Below are positions 11,224 through 25,500 of a DNA stretch of 64,000 nt, one piece after another. The stretch's first letter is position 1. Every line of letters starts with the position of its first letter. The position numbers and the translations under genes are program-made. Under the pieces are notes generated by a model that did no database searches, was not told the DNA's origin, and saw nothing but the letters and a program-made list of their open reading frames with translations. The DNA comes from Phoenix dactylifera (taxonomy: Eukaryota; Streptophyta; Magnoliopsida; Arecales; Arecaceae), in contig NC_052396.1 of NCBI RefSeq assembly GCF_009389715.1, positions 16,894,631 through 16,958,630 of the forward strand. Reading direction: 5' to 3'.

Positions 11224-13436
11224 CCTTTCGGCAGAATATACTCATCATATGATATGTTCGAGAAATGAAAACAAGTCTTTAGTGTACAATGTCTCGTTGT
11301 AATTATCACGAAAACTGCGACACGTTTTTCCATCAGAGCATGTTCCATGCAGTCTTAAAGAAAAAAGGGTGTCGATTTTGTTTCTTCTTTTCTATGACAT
11401 CATGCAAATTAAGAGCAATGCGTTCATCGTACTATGAGCGAGGCTTGTATGCCGAACTTTGACAAGGTTTCGATGTATTACTCAACAAATAAGTTGATGA
11501 TTAACGAGTGACAAAATTCTATCAGTATAAAATACACTCGGCGCTGAATCCGGGTGGCTTTCAATGCTGAGATCTCCATCAAATTCATTCAAATGAGAGA
11601 GGTGGAAAGCACAACTGACCAAGAGCTGGTAACAGAACCTGAAAACAAGAAAAATCAAACCCAGGTGGTCCGAACCTCTCCGGCCTGTCCTTTTAGTTTG
11701 AGAAAGCTACTCCATTCTGACAACATAGATCCTTTGAACTCAATGTTCCTCTATGAACATTATTTCATCCTCGAACATAGCTTGTTCCAGGAAACGATGA
11801 TCTTCCATGTCTTCTTGGATCTCATATACTAAAAGTATAACTTTGGCCTTCCTGATCACTCTCCAAAACTGTGAGCCACTGCCATTCCTTGTGTCCAGCA
11901 TGCCTCAAACTGAAGCACTGCAGGTGTACTCAGCAAGAAGAAGCTTCCTCCATAGCTCTTCCCTGTTAGAAAAGGAATTCCGCCACCATTTACAGAGCAG
12001 AGCGATGTTCATGTTTCTAGTGTCGAGGATTCCTAGACCTCCCTCTTGTCGGGGTTTGCAAATCAACTACCAACTCCCAAAATAAAATTCCCTTGGTTCC
12101 ATTCGGTCCTTTCTAAAAGGAAGCATCATGTATGGACCCAATCCCTTTAATCGCCCACGAGGAAGCCTGGTGCTAACCACAACTCATCCGCTGATTCTTC
12201 AACATCAGTCGGTTCGGATCTCTACTTAGTTTTACCCAAGCTTCATCCTGGTCATGGATAGATTACCCATGTTCGGATCCATAAGTAGTGACAATCGCCT
12301 ATGAAGACTTGCTTTCGCTGCGGCTTACCTCTTGCTTCCCTTCAAAAGAAATAGGAATCGAGAAAAGGAAAGATTTGGGCTACTTGGAGGGAGCCTTCTC
12401 ATTGATGTCAAAGAACTTAAATATGATTGAGTTACTAACAACCAAAGATGAGAATATAAGAACATTTTTTGATGTCAAGAGAATATAGGAACTATCTAGC
12501 AGAGAGCATGGATCCTCTACGGTGTGCAGTGTGTGCACGGCACTGTAGAGTGTTGTGCAGCCGTAGATGGCTGCCATCACAAAATGGATGACCATCAAAG
12601 AAGGTAGTTTATAAGCATGTGCATGGCGCCCATTGTTTCATAGCCATCCATCTCATGATGATGGCCATTCAGGGACGAACAATATTTTATGGTACGAGGC
12701 CGCACCATGGAGGAAAACTAGAACTACTGTTGTGAAATATTGGACGACGAACGTGTGGATCAGCAGCTAACTACAATTTTGAATGCTAGGGATCTAGTTT
12801 TCTTGAGCATTTTGAAGGGCCCATGGTACCTTCACCCTTCAAGCATTGATGATCTACCATAAAGAATGATAAGAATAAATTTTCTGACATATTTTTGAAA
12901 TACTATGTTCTTCAATGTTTGGAAGATGGACAGCATGTTAAAAAGAGCAAATGGCATCACTAAAAAAGCTCATGGCGGCCATGAGGTATCTATCATCTTA
13001 AAGGCAATTTTCTCCATAGATACCCAAAGCGTGGGTCAAGGTTGGAGAAAAATTTCATCCAATAATTCATCAGTCATTGGAACTGGAAGTTTTCTTGATG
13101 GTAATTTTGTTGACGCAACGATCCAGGTGATGGCAATTTCTGTATCTCCATTGAGGTGGGATAACTGGATACGCAATAATGTCTTTCAAAAGATTGGCTC
13201 TCATGACATTAGTCTAGTGGTTGCCTAATTAGACAATGCACTGCTTACATACTGAAAACAGAATTTTAATTGACATTATTATACGTCTACATATATCCAG
13301 CAGTGTAGGCTTGAGTTAAGAAAAGAAAATCCACAGAATACTTACCGGTCAGGGTTGCTTTTTACCAAAGAATAATATAGTCTTTCTTTCAGGAAGAAAA
13401 GAAAAAAAAGAAACTTTGAAAAGAGATCCCAAAAGG
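11224..13436. other. Intergenic DNA
   Basis: This holds the 3' flank of the GRAM gene and then anonymous DNA. The stretch near 12510-12670 has several imperfect inverted segments (CTCTACGGTG / CACTGTAGAG, GATGGCCAT types) of possible MITE origin. A 107-codon open frame at 12905-13228 matches nothing I recognise. Confidence 0.35.
13431..13434 (-). terminator. Pol III terminator of tRNA-Lys
   Basis: TTTT on the minus strand lies two bases beyond the discriminator base of the tRNA. Confidence 0.7.
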
Positions 13437-13509
13437 CGCCCACCGTGGGGCTCGAACCCACGACCACAAGGTTAAGAGCCTTGCGCTCTACCGACTGAGC
13501 TAGACGGGC
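13437..13509 (-). tRNA. tRNA-Lys (anticodon CTT)
   Basis: On the minus strand the 73-nt sequence begins GCCCGTCTAGCTCAGTCGG. It folds as a complete cloverleaf: acceptor stem GCCCGTC with GGTGGGC (with G-U pairs), D arm, anticodon stem CAAGG/CCTTG, and a T arm with GGTTCGAGCC. The anticodon CTT is at 13474-13476. There is no intron, and no encoded CCA, as expected for a nuclear gene. A TTTT pol III terminator follows at once on the minus strand (complement of 13431-13434). Confidence 0.97.
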
Positions 13510-15027
13510 TCGATGATTGCAATGCATAAAAAAGCTATTAGACAGAGAGAAGCGTATACCCTCTTACCTTCACAAATGATATCAACCTAAAACGACGTCA
13601 AAACCCTCCCTAGCAACTCGAAGCCCTTCTAGCTGCTGGCAGCATTGATGGCGATCTGCTTGAACAACATAAAACCGGTGCTAGCAGATTCGGGACGGAT
13701 CGATCCACTAAAATCAGCTTTACTGAATCCCAACGAACAAGGATGTGAAAATTCTGAGAGGTCCAAATGTACCAGAGACAAAGATTGATTTCATCTTAAT
13801 AGTTTGCAAGGAAACAAACATTAGGAGATGCCAAGAACAAGACAGCCTGCTCCTAACGAGTCTGAGATATGCTGGGAGGTCTTTAAAGGCAAGTTATTCC
13901 ACACAGCTGAAGTAGATGGGCACGCCGAAAACTAGTGACGAGTGACTCGATCTCTCTCAAACCCGGTCCCTCCCTCCCTCCCAAATCCCTCATCAGGTCA
14001 CATCGGAGTTCAAGCTCCCGCTTGGTGCCGAATACTTTCAAACCAAAGCCGAACTCAGCTTACTTAAGGAGCCCGGCTTGGGCCAGGGACGGACCAATCA
14101 TGGCCATGCTCATTTCCTGTCCTTCTTATATAGCTTTTGTTCGTCTTTTAAAAGCTGAGGCGAACAAGCCATGATCAAGTTAATATGTCAGCAAATATCA
14201 TATATTTGATGTGGCACTGTAGCAATCTAACTACAAATTTTCAGCAAGTATATTATATTCTGCCCATGGTTTGTCGAGGAAATTTTAATGCACAGAGAAA
14301 TCCTAAATATCAAGATTTATCGTCTCGATACCGAACCCGATACTGTGCCACACTAGTTCAGTATTGATGGAGTACAAAATATTTTCAGCCTACACTTTTT
14401 GTACCGTGTATCAATGGTATGACCTGCGCTGCCCGAGCCATGCTAAATATAATGTGGATATTTCTTATTGGTTTATGCAGATCATGATCCAATGCCGGAT
14501 AAAAATCTTGTTCGTTGTAGGATAAAAAAAACCCATCTTAAAGTCGAGCAATTCATATCAGGAGTTTTAAACAGAAGCTGCATGTCACTATAATAGGCTG
14601 CACAAAAAGCAAATATTGGATCAAGGCACACTGCAGCCATCAAAACAGCCCCTCTCTTCCATGCGTCCACTGTAGAATCAGGCAATGCCCTTGAATTCTA
14701 AAGCATGATGTTCATATGTACTAGCTAGAGCCACTATGTTTATTCTCATCTATTCTAACGCATCGTCCAAGTGACATATTCATCAAAAACAGTAGTTAGC
14801 TCTGAAAGTATCAAAACATATTTACATAAATCCACTGAGGCATTTGTGTTTCAATCACAAAGATTGACAAGCAATATAAATCAATGAAACATGATACGAA
14901 TTCACAGCACTGCTAAGCGTACTTACTACTCTCACTTGGCTGCTAAACAAATTGGGAAGCTGATTATGATGTGACCTTGTACATGAGCAACTTTCGGCCA
15001 AGAGCCTTCCCTTATTTTGGTCTGGCT
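13510..15027. other. Intergenic DNA and 3' flank of the F-box/LRR gene
   Basis: No gene is supported. A short open frame at 13935-14174 is Ser/Pro-rich and unrecognised. The 3' UTR of the minus-strand F-box/LRR gene lies just below 15028. Confidence 0.35.
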
Positions 15028-16197
15028 TCAAAAGAAGCCACCAATCATAGCATCGCTCTCTGATAAGCTGCCATCAAAGTTCGTTCGACAGCGTTCTGGA
15101 AAATGCAACCCAGCTTGTTCGCAACCAAGCCTTGTAACATTTGGACAGGACCGCAGGTCAAGATACTCCATGGACTTGCAGTACTGCAATATTGTGCCTA
15201 CTCCAATAACCGTGATCCGCAGGCAGTTACTGGCCTTCAAGACCTTCAAATCGGACTCAAACCCTCCCATTCCTAGTGCCTGAAATGCTGAATCTGTTAC
15301 TTTATCGCAACAACCAATGTCGAGAGCCACAAGATATCTACAATTTGACAACAAGCGGCTCAAGGATAAATCGGTGATGTTTAAACACCAATCCATCCGT
15401 AAGTTCTTCAGGCTGCCACCACAGGCAAGTGCTAGGGATTTCATTGATTCATCAGAAACATCACGGCATCCACCAATAACCAGGGTCTCAAGGTTATGGC
15501 AGCAGTTAGCCAAGGTAAATATGGATTTATCACCAACCTTGTAGCAATCCAACAGCTTTAGGGTCTTCAGAGATGATGAAGAGACCTCAGCAGTTCTCGA
15601 GACTCCCAAATCACCAATCTTGCTGCATTTACTAACATCTAAAGATTTAATATAGCGACAGCCATTTGCAAGAATCGAGAGCCCAGCATCAGTTATGCTG
15701 TTGCATCCTGCTAGTCCTAGCTCTTCTAGGTGAGAGCAGCTCCTGGATAAAGCTTGCAATAGATGATCTGTTATGGATTTGCAGCCAGCAAGGTGAAACC
15801 TTTTCAAATTGCAACAACCCAGTACAAAGGCTGCCAATCCCTTGTCTGTGAGTTTTCTGCAGTACGAAACATCCAAGGACTGGAGCGACGGAAGGCCATT
15901 TCCCAGTGTTATCATCCCAGCATCAGTAACACCTGTCCAACAGTGCACACATCATTTCTATTACAGATAGAAGCAATGCATGATAGCTAGTTGCTCAAAA
16001 CCATAAGAAGACCAACTCATGAATATAAACATATGTCGGCCTAGATGAAGAATTTATTCTCTTAATTTTTCAGTTAAATTACTGATTTAATATTGAGTTA
16101 CATGTTAACAATGTAAGACAGTTGTGATTCTGGGTAACTTGTTAAATTCCATACCACAATCAAACAAATGTATCAAATGGATAAAAAAGTGTGTGAT

Positions 16198-16230
<33 letters not shown>

Positions 16231-17639
16231 AGGGAAGGGGGAGATTGAATCAGAAATGTGTTTCTCAAATACTACATTGAAGCGAAGTGGTTCTACAAAA
16301 TGACTTCATGAAATAAAAGCAGAAGACCCTGCCTTAATACAATTACTGATTCCCTGTTATTAGAGCAAAATGCTAGGCTTGTAATACTCTACAGAGCAGC
16401 GTAAAAGTTTCACAAAACTAATTCTCATGGAAAAAATCAATAAAGAATTCCTCACGCTAAATCGTTCACGTGGATCCTGATCATTCAGTAAAAAGAGATT
16501 TTCATTCTACAACAACATTTTACTGTCTAAATAGACTGTCAACTTCAAATCCAAATGAATGGACTACAATTCAAAAAGCTCATTTTGAGCAATATATTTT
16601 TACTAAATTACATCAACGACCTTAAAAAAATGCAATCACGACTCAGATTCCAGAGCCCAACTAAAAACATTATATTTTCCATACAAACAGTTTCCAGAAA
16701 GCAAAGAATAAATATCATCTTATAATTCTAACCAATAACCGCATCATTTACATTTAAATAATCAACAACAACCAACAACAGATATTCAAATCATATTAGA
16801 ACAAAATGCAACCAACATCATTCAACAATAACAAGCAAATTAAAGTTTCATCCTTTGTACCAAGATAATATTATAATAATGTGCAGCAACTTGGAAAAAA
16901 TGCTATTCTCTTTCTTAAGTAGCCTCAAAAGGGCATAACCAAAGAAGTTTTTCGATTCTGAGTTCTGAGCTTTTTTTTTTTTCTTCAAAGAAAGTAAAAG
17001 TCCACTCGGTCGTATCACCAATTTTCACCATCATCGCCAACAAGAGTTACAAAATCTCCAAAATAAATCGAAACTTAAATGCCAAAAAAGCGACCTCAGT
17101 CCAAAGCCTAAAACTGGCCCCTTTTTTTACCGCCCAGTTGATCAACACAATCAACAAGCACGACAACAGCACAAAATTCGTAAATTCAATCAAAATTATC
17201 CGCCGAAAAACTTAGCAAAATTGGAGAGAAAAGGAAGAAAATTGAATTCCCCCCTCCAAAGTCAAAAAATCTCACCTTTACAGTTGTGGAGATTAAGAAC
17301 TCGCAAGCCCCGGAACCCGTCGACGATAACCGATAGATCGGAGTCGGTGACGCCAGGGTAGAAGGACCGGGAGGCGGACTGGGAGAGGTCGAGCTCGACG
17401 AGGCCGCAGAAGCGCTGCGCCATCTGGCGGAGCATGGCGGGGCCGGCCCGGGCCCGGAGGCGCCGCCGCTCGGAGCTCTGCAGCCGGAGCCAGCGCTTGC
17501 AGACGAGGCCGAACGTGTCCTTCTCCTCCTCTCTGTCCAGCCTCGCCAGCACCGCTCGGAGCTCGTCGTCAGTGAGGGCCTCGTTGATGCAAACCCTCGC
17601 CTCCTCCTCCTCGCGCTCGGCGCTTTCCCGCCTCGCCAT
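15028..17639 (-). CDS. F-box/LRR-repeat (RNI-like) protein, 422 aa, two exons
   Basis: Exon 1 is 17276-17639 (ATG at 17639) and exon 2 is 15028-15932 (TGA at 15028-15030); they join in frame across a 1,343-bp intron (15933-17275). The N-terminus has an F-box-like segment (about residues 20-65: EALTDDELRAVL, FGLVCKRWLRLQS). The rest, from about 90, is a run of cysteine-type leucine-rich repeats with the pattern L..LDVSYCRKLTDKGL, L..LGLAGCNSITDAGL, L..LDVSKCSKIGDLGV, L..LVIGGCRDVSDESM. The sequence is close to my recollection of Arabidopsis At5g23340 (405 aa). Such proteins are expected to act as substrate receptors of SCF ubiquitin ligases; the target is unknown. Exon 1 is GC-rich and exon 2 is not, a pattern common in monocots. 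The gene appears intact. Confidence 0.93.
16190..16245. repeat. (TG)n(AG)n microsatellite in the F-box/LRR intron
   Basis: A TG-repeat run is followed directly by an AG-repeat run. The rest of the intron is AT-rich with no other feature that I can see. Confidence 0.85.
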
Positions 17640-18830
17640 GGCCGTGCCGGATATACGGATTCGGGCCGGCCAAAGATGGGGACTAGGGTTTCGTCCGCCC
17701 CAGCGTCCTTATCAATAGGCCGTTGAGCTGCGACCACGTGATAGCTTTAGAATTACTTCATTATTCAGTTACGGAACCACCCGAATTCAGGATAGGCTTT
17801 AGAGTCCAGCCCCACTGCGACGATCTGAGTAACTTTTGTGAATAATAATAGAGAAATAATGGTTCCTAAAGAAATAGAATAGCCACTAATAGAGAAATTA
17901 ATCATCATGAACAATTAGAAGAGCTTTCCTCCTAGTCTTTATGATGATGAGGCCAAACTTACCCATGCGATAGTATCCAGAACTACATGAAATCCTTGCG
18001 TACAGGTTTGAAACACATTTAATTCCTGCGTGCAGGTCCACAGTTCATAGATCCACGGAATCTACGGCTCTCGCTGTTGGATGTGAGGGATCTTTTCTGA
18101 TAATCTGATCTATGGAATTGGTTCCCTCTTGGACCTACGTGAATGCCGGCCTGCAGAAATAAAATTTGAACCAAGTCTCACGCAATCACGTAATTGGTTC
18201 TGGTCAACGTAGCGACCATCTGGTTCAAAACGCATGGACTCTCTCTCTCTCTACTAGTTGTTGGATCCTGGATATAGAAAACCAAATTAGAGTGGGGATA
18301 GATTCCATCTATGATTTTGTCTCAAAAAAGCAAAAAATCATAGCCTACTTAAGAATCCGTTCTTTAGAGATAAAAAAACCAAAATTCTATAATTTTTTAA
18401 ATAAATATTTTTCAGGCAATATTTACGTAAAAAAATAATTTATTCATGCTCTTTTGCTCGACTATCTGATGTTTCAAGTTCTATGCGGACCATAGCAGAC
18501 AACAGACAAACTGTTTTATTCAAACTGGAAAATGATGAAGTGTGCATGCCCTCTTCTCTGCAACCCTACTGGTAGCTAATTAATGCAGCGTTCTCATGGT
18601 TCCCAACTAAGCAGCGAGCAGCATAAATTGTCATATATTGTGGACCCATGCAACATTGGCTTGTTGCTACCTACGGACGCTGAGTTGAGGGCTTCCCATA
18701 ATAAGCAGCAGGGTGGACTATCCTCGAATGTTTTGAGCTGCACTGACATACGTGGATTCTCTCCGCAGATGGTCATCCAACAGCATGAGAGCTATAAGAA
18801 ATGGTATGCATGTACGTATGTTAGAATGAG
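17640..18830. other. Region between the F-box/LRR gene and the end of the myosin gene
   Basis: It contains the promoter of the minus-strand F-box/LRR gene (from 17640 upward) and the 3' UTR of the myosin gene (below 18831). A CT microsatellite lies at 18238-18252. Near 18000-18140 there are inverted segments around AGATCCACGGAATC that may be a degenerate MITE. No further gene was seen. Confidence 0.4.
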
Positions 18831-19502
18831 CTACATAATTTTTGTGCTGTTCAACCTTGCCCACCATTTCCTCTTTGCCTTATCTGAGCTTGCAGCACCA
18901 TCAGCTTCAAGCTTGTGCGCGATTGACTTGGTCTCTCGGAGTCGCATGCTGAAATCCTTCTTCCATGATTCAAAGTTCTGCTTCAGCCTCCTCAGCTCTT
19001 TTTCTGGATTTAGATTTGCCTCTGCCTGCCCAGACTTCACCTCCACCAAGAACTTCACATCATCTGCAAAAACCTGGCTCCGCTGCTCGAATTCTTCAGC
19101 AAGGCGGCTGATAGCGCCAAGGCCTGCACTCATATCTCGGTCCAGGACGCGGGACCCCAATCGCGTATGACTCCCCTCCCGCCCTCTGGTTCCAATATGG
19201 TTTCCATTACTGTCCCAGCTTTGATCCACAGATGCATCGGATCTTCGCGCAGCATCATCGGCGGCAAGGCTTTTCTTTGCGATTGAGAGGCTCGACTGTA
19301 AGGATCTCATTTGTTTCTGCCACACCTCCTCCATGGATCTCATTTTCTGCTCATACTCCAACCATCGGCTCTCATACTGCTGGAGCCTCTGATGGAGTAT
19401 GTCGTTCTCCTCTTCCTTCACTCTAAGTGCAGCCTCAGCCTTCAGAATTCTTCTTTGTAGCTCTGCAAGGAAAGATGCCTTCACCTGCACCTCATCGGAT
19501 TC
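18831..19502 (-). CDS. VIII-1: Myosin exon 23: coiled coil and class VIII tail
   Basis: It encodes residues 971-1193. A heptad-rich coiled coil (about 975-1045, [20 protein letters not shown] onward) continues with [17 protein letters not shown] Ser-rich linker comes next, then the conserved tail: [53 protein letters not shown]. The end is [16 protein letters not shown]. The tail is the cargo/membrane-targeting part in class VIII. Confidence 0.95.
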   Translation of the reverse strand, partial: ESDEVQVKASFLAELQRRILKAEAALRVKEEENDILHQRLQQYESRWLEYEQKMRSMEEVWQKQMRSLQSSLSIAKKSLAADDAARRSDASVDQSWDSNGNHIGTRGREGSHTRLGSRVLDRDMSAGLGAISRLAEEFEQRSQVFADDVKFLVEVKSGQAEANLNPEKELRRLKQNFESWKKDFSMRLRETKSIAHKLEADGAASSDKAKRKWWARLNSTKIM

Positions 19503-22500
19503 CTGAAGCAAAAATCTCAACGTGGATTTAACCAATCAAACCAAGTGCAGGAGCAGCATAAGATTATGAGTTGTTATTGCTAAGAAATAATTTAAACAGG
19601 TGGCAAGGACAGAGAGGCTTTTTAAATCCATCAGAAACAGGCCAAGCGTTGTTTTTCTTTCATCCTGAAAGTTGTTGATGGAATTACAAGCTTCTTGTTT
19701 AACTTGACAAAACAAGGTTGGCATGTCAAAAAAAAAAAAGTAAACGAGAAAACAATAGAATGGCAGCATAATAAAGGGCTGCACTAAAAATCACAAGACT
19801 AAGGATGGTGACTTAGAAGGCATAGGCATCTGCTTTAATGTACATGTGCAAATACATGAGTTCAACTCACATATGACCAAGTTTGAAAACTTGCATGGGC
19901 TTTTGGTCTCCCCTGGATCTTGTGGAGTTTCAATTTCTGGAGCCTCATTTTTGACAGCTTCAGAAGTTCCCCTCAGGGTTTTCGAGTTTCAATCAGAAAA
20001 CCCGACAAAAATTCAAAGAATTAAAAAAAAAGAAAATTAAAAGAAGCCAAGAAACACAATCAGCCAAAACTTTAGAGCATTTTGTACTACATAGGTTCTT
20101 CATTTATGCAGTAAATTTTAGGCTGAAGTTCTATTGCATACAAGTGAAATTAATATATTGTCAATTGTAATGTGAATAAACAATTGCATGTTGTGCAAGC
20201 TTTATACCTTTTACAATTCATGTGAAGCTCATGGAATATTTCGAAAAACTACAACTAATGTTGAAGCTGGATTCTATACTTCCTATATAAGCAATTGCAC
20301 CAGTCATTCCCCAAATAATGGAGCTAAGCTATGATTTTTGAAAGCTTAACTCTCACATTCCACTTCCCTCTGGACTTATCACAATGTCTTATGATGCTGC
20401 ATGCGTAACAAATAGCTTGATAATAATATGCAATAAGGTTCGGTGTCACCATCCAAATCAATGTAACAGTGGCTCGGCTCTTTGATCAAATAACAAGCTT
20501 GGAAAATATCTTGATCCAGTGTTGAAACCATCACCATGTTATCCTCCAACCATTAATCCGATATCTTATTATAATCCATTCAGCATTACCAAATCATCAA
20601 CCAAATGTGGAGCTAGATTCCATAACATTGACTAATTGAATCAAGATGTCTCATATTAAATATGAATCAGTGTAAATTTCATGCCCAACACTTTACTCTT
20701 TCTTGTATTATTTATTCTTTTATTATGTTTTTATTGTTTGTTACGCTTATTTTACTTCATTTGTTTCCTATAATTTTTCCTTCGTTCTAGTTTTAAAGTC
20801 ATTTTGTTTTAATATTTTATTTTAATTTTGCTCTTTTCCATTTTTTACTTCATCTTCTATGCTTATTATTCCTTTTCCTTTTAATGGATAATTCTATTGC
20901 TATAGTTCTTCACCTCTTTATTCCATTAGATATAATGCTGAATCAATGGTTTGGTGATCATTGGTGGCTGTGTTGAATTGTCTATTTACTAGGAACTACA
21001 TAGTCTTTAATTGTTCAATAATAGTTGCCAAATATATTTTCGCTTACCTGAATATATTGAATATGTTACTGAGGTATATTGTTGCCGATTTTTAAAACAT
21101 AGTGTTGAATCTCATATTCATGAATCATGACTTCACATATAATTGTCGAGTCTATGTGATTATCTATGTAGTAATAAGAATCCACTCGAGTGATTAGGTA
21201 CATTAAAAATTAAATTACCTTTTCTATTCACTAATAACTTCTCCATAAATCTATGATATGTCTATGTCAATGGTTATTAGTTCTTATGACTAGTTTCCTA
21301 CTCTCATTTTTTTTTTCTTCCCACGTTATTAGATTTATACATGCTGCATTCAACCTTTTCTTCTATAGCTATTAAATATTGACCTCAGCTTTCATAAGTG
21401 TAATTTTTGTGCCAAAATCACAAAAGCAGCAATACATCATGAGAAGATACATCTTGCTCATAACGGAGCAGTGTCACTGTTTGTCAAAAGGTCACAACAA
21501 GTATTGGACAGGAATTCGTAGAATATACGGATAAGTTGTGTAAGTCAAAAGCCACAAGGATTGCTCAGTTGGTAGAAGTGGAAGGAGATTAATGAGGGAA
21601 AAGGAAGAAAATAAGGAAATGAGAGAAGGTTTCGTAGGAAGTGATAATGCAAGCATTGAGACATTCCATAAACCAAATGACTGCTAAACAGCCAAATGAA
21701 GTATCAAATATGATTCTCGATATTTTAGTTGGTCAAGCATACCTACATTGATGATACATGATAGAAGAATTTAACTAATCTCTGCAGTTGAATATTGGTG
21801 AGAGAGAAAATAAATTGAGCCAGAATTCTTATTGCAGTGAGCCAGTGACAGAATACTGCAATTTTGTATACATGTGGACAATTTGAAATTAGATTTTAGA
21901 CTAGAAAGAAAAAAACAACAGATGAAATATTAGATGATGAAACAAAAGGATGCATATTACCTTTGTGCCTTCAAGTTTCTTGGCAGTGGTTAGTAAACCA
22001 ACATCTCCAGAACACCTTCTAACAAGCCGTCCACGAATAACTGATTAATATAATTAAAGAATTGATAAGTTAAATATTATGATCTGCCAAACCAAGTCCA
22101 CTGAAGAACCTAAAGTAGAATGTGGAGGTTCTTACCAGACTGTATTGTAACTGTAGCATTACGAACATCGATAAAACTTTTCCTAGCAGATTGGCATTTT
22201 ACATATCTCTGTAAAACAATTGCAGCTCTGTGTCTCTGTAGCAAGCCTGAGTAAATCTGTCTAGTCTTCTTACCTCGAATGACTGGGAAAAGATATAAGA
22301 AAAGCTAAAACTTTCATAATTTCTTAATGATATCAATAGACAAAAATACTCCATTGTATATCTATAGCCAGATAAATAAATAATTTCCCAATATAGAACC
22401 AAACAAATAACTAAAGAGAGATGACAAAATACATGATTGCAATGTAACAATTGCTTTTCTGCGCTCCTTCACAAGACGACGAGCTTGATGGCCTCGGAAA

Positions 22501-25500
22501 CAGCTCTGAACCCTCAAAATACCATGAAGGGTACGATTTCTTGTATCTTCAAGTGCACCGATCTATAAATTGCAACAGTTCAGAGAAGAAGAACAAGACA
22601 GTTGATATACTTGATCTAATAGGCACATAAAAGGGAGAAAATAAAAGGAATCAATGGATTAGTGACAACTTTGCCACAACTCTTGCATGTTATCCTTTGT
22701 AAAGCTGATATTACATCCTAACAGAATAGTGGCTATGGAGCAAGATAAATAAAACACAAGCAATCATTGTAGGAAAACAGAACACAAAATGACATGCCTC
22801 AAAATAATTCAATATTACAGGATTACATGAATAATTTGAGGAAGTCGATAAAGATAAGGGATGATTGAGCACTCAAGCAACTATATACATTCTATTATCT
22901 AGAGTATTTATCTCACCTGTCCAGTACGGAAGAACAATTTTGTGTAGCCAACTTGATACATCTCTGGGAGAATATTGAACTGTTGAAGAATTGCCACTGA
23001 AACACTAAGCGGGTCTTGAGATGCAACATTCTCAAGAAGAAGAAAACCATACCTGATAAAAATTAAAAAAATATATTTGTTCCCTGTCAAATTAATAGAC
23101 GATATACATTCTGGTAGATGCATTGAATTACCTCCTAGCAAATTTTTGGTGAGACATTCTGGTAGGATAGCCAGATCTTGATATCCGAACAACTTCTAGA
23201 ACTCCACAACATCTAAGTTGCTGGAGTACAAATCCTTGTTCATAAGTTGTAGGCAGCTGTAAGTTATTTGGCTTAATGCAGCGTATGAAATGGGGTGTGG
23301 TGTTTTCAAGTCTTTGCATCAGTTGAAATAGTTGCCCCTAAACAAAGGGAAAAATGGGAATATTAAAGAGTGCGCTAATTTACCAACACCATTCTGACAT
23401 GCAAGAGAATTTTCGATAGTATATCTTAAGACACAGCTTCGGTGTATAAGTTGTCAATTAATGGACAAGAAGTAATTTTCACCTCACTATATACATTGGA
23501 CCAATATCGGAAGGTAGGCTTTACATGAGCCACTACGGGTCCAATGTATAGCTTGAGGGATAAAAAATAGATATAAAGGAACCCTGCTTTCCTAAGATGA
23601 GAAGGGCTCCAATCATGATTGAAAACACTGTCAAGAGTCCCTTGAAGAGAATAATCCATACAAAAATTAATAAAAACTAAAAATGAAAGAACTTATGAAA
23701 TATGAGTTTCCAGAACTCCATTTTCAAAGACCCTAAAACTTCATAATTGTTGATCACAGAAACCATAAACAATGTAAACCAACCAATACCTGTGATATGA
23801 CTCTTTCATAGTGAACTACACAAAATAGGATTTTAGAACTACCAAAAATTTAGCTCCTTGAAATCAATATGGAGCTTTACGGAAAACTCAAGTAAATCTA
23901 CATAACAGAATAGTGAAGGAACACATTCTTCTAGCTGACGTTTGGTTGCAGCATAGTGAAATGTAGGACTTCTATTCCTACTTCTAGTCCTCACTAAGCT
24001 TGCTTGTGGGATAAATTATGTTTGGTTGCCTTCGAATAAAATTAGCTAGAATTAGAAAATTGGATGGAAGAAATTTCCCCTTTGTTTCAGGAATAACTGC
24101 TTACACCCCACCTGAAGGAATGGCTTATCCCAAGAAGGCATCATTCACACAGAATAGAGGGAACTGACCTAAATAGTCTAATCCAGAATAAATCAAGATA
24201 ATGGGATGCTATTTGGCTAATTAGGGCGTATTTGGCCACTTAATCTTCCATGTTATTGAACCAAACAGGGTATTGGGACATACCGGGTGCCCTAAATTAT
24301 AAGTACTTCAAAAGAGGTAGAAGTGAGCCTGGTCAAGTAATTTATCAATTGGTTCCCCTGCTCTACAAGGAGTACAAGCTTCACTTGTATATTAGACCCA
24401 CTGGCTTAAATGTATAAAGCAATGAGAAGTGTTGACTAGAGAAAAAATCAAAATGTGTTTTTTTTCCGATTATGCAGATAAAATTGTTTTAAGCAAATTC
24501 TAAGATGTAAGACTACTAATGACTTATACAGAAGAGTATGTCCCACAAGACTTAATCAAAATGTTGAAAATATATAAGGAGGAACAAACAATTGCAATTT
24601 AAATTAGAGTCTTTTCACAAAATATGCTAGTAAAGTAATGCAAGTAGAAGACAGTTGCTAACTTTCGGGCAGTAGTAATAATGTAGCATATGGTTTCTCT
24701 GCAAGATACCAGTTCACCAGGGCTCCTAAGACCCTGATGCCATGATTGGGATTTTGAACTAGGTATAGACTGCCATATTTGCAAAAGGCAGTCACCAGTG
24801 AGATAGAATTAGAAGTTTGTTTCTTAGAACACTCAAGAACCTGATACGGAAAACATTAGAAATTTTAAGCACAAAGAAAAGTTATACATCAAAATCAAAA
24901 AACAATAAATCATACTGCAATTCACTGTTTTTGGCATCATTCAAGAATAAACAACCAGAGAATGAAACACCCATGACTCCTCCAATTTGTTAAACACCAC
25001 TCCATCAGCTAACCTTTATGTTTATATCATGCAAAGAAGGAGAAAACGAGAAAAGGCAGCCATATCCTGTTTAATATCTAACTGCAGAATGTATATACAG
25101 AAAAAAACTCCTTACCTTAAACTTTGTTGCAACGCTTAGCTTTTGGGAATCTCCAGCGCTGCATCTATATGGATTGCCAGCCACATTGTCAGATTGAGAG
25201 AGCATTTTGGATGCAAATGTTGGAGGAAGACGGCTTTTGCAAGAAGCAAGAAGTTGAATAGAGTCCATGTGCAATAAATCCCGATTCTTCTCCAAGAATC
25301 CCGATGTGTCATAGACCACCTGATTATAGGAGTTGAATATCAATAAATTTGAACCAAAATTTCAAAAACCATTTTGTGTAGAGTTATGAAGGATATCAGC
25401 AACAACCTCCCCAGCATAATGATGAACAGTGAAAGCTTTGCCTCTTTCCCCTCTGAAGCAAGGATTCGAATTAAGATGCTGCTTAAGCTTGTTCGCAAAA

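Noticed and set aside
17186..17737. 183-codon frame overlapping F-box/LRR exon 1
   Set aside because: Shadow in another frame of a GC-rich exon; the true frame carries the F-box motif and joins exon 2 in phase.
18583..19170. 195-codon plus-strand frame
   Set aside because: Antisense shadow of myosin exon 23.
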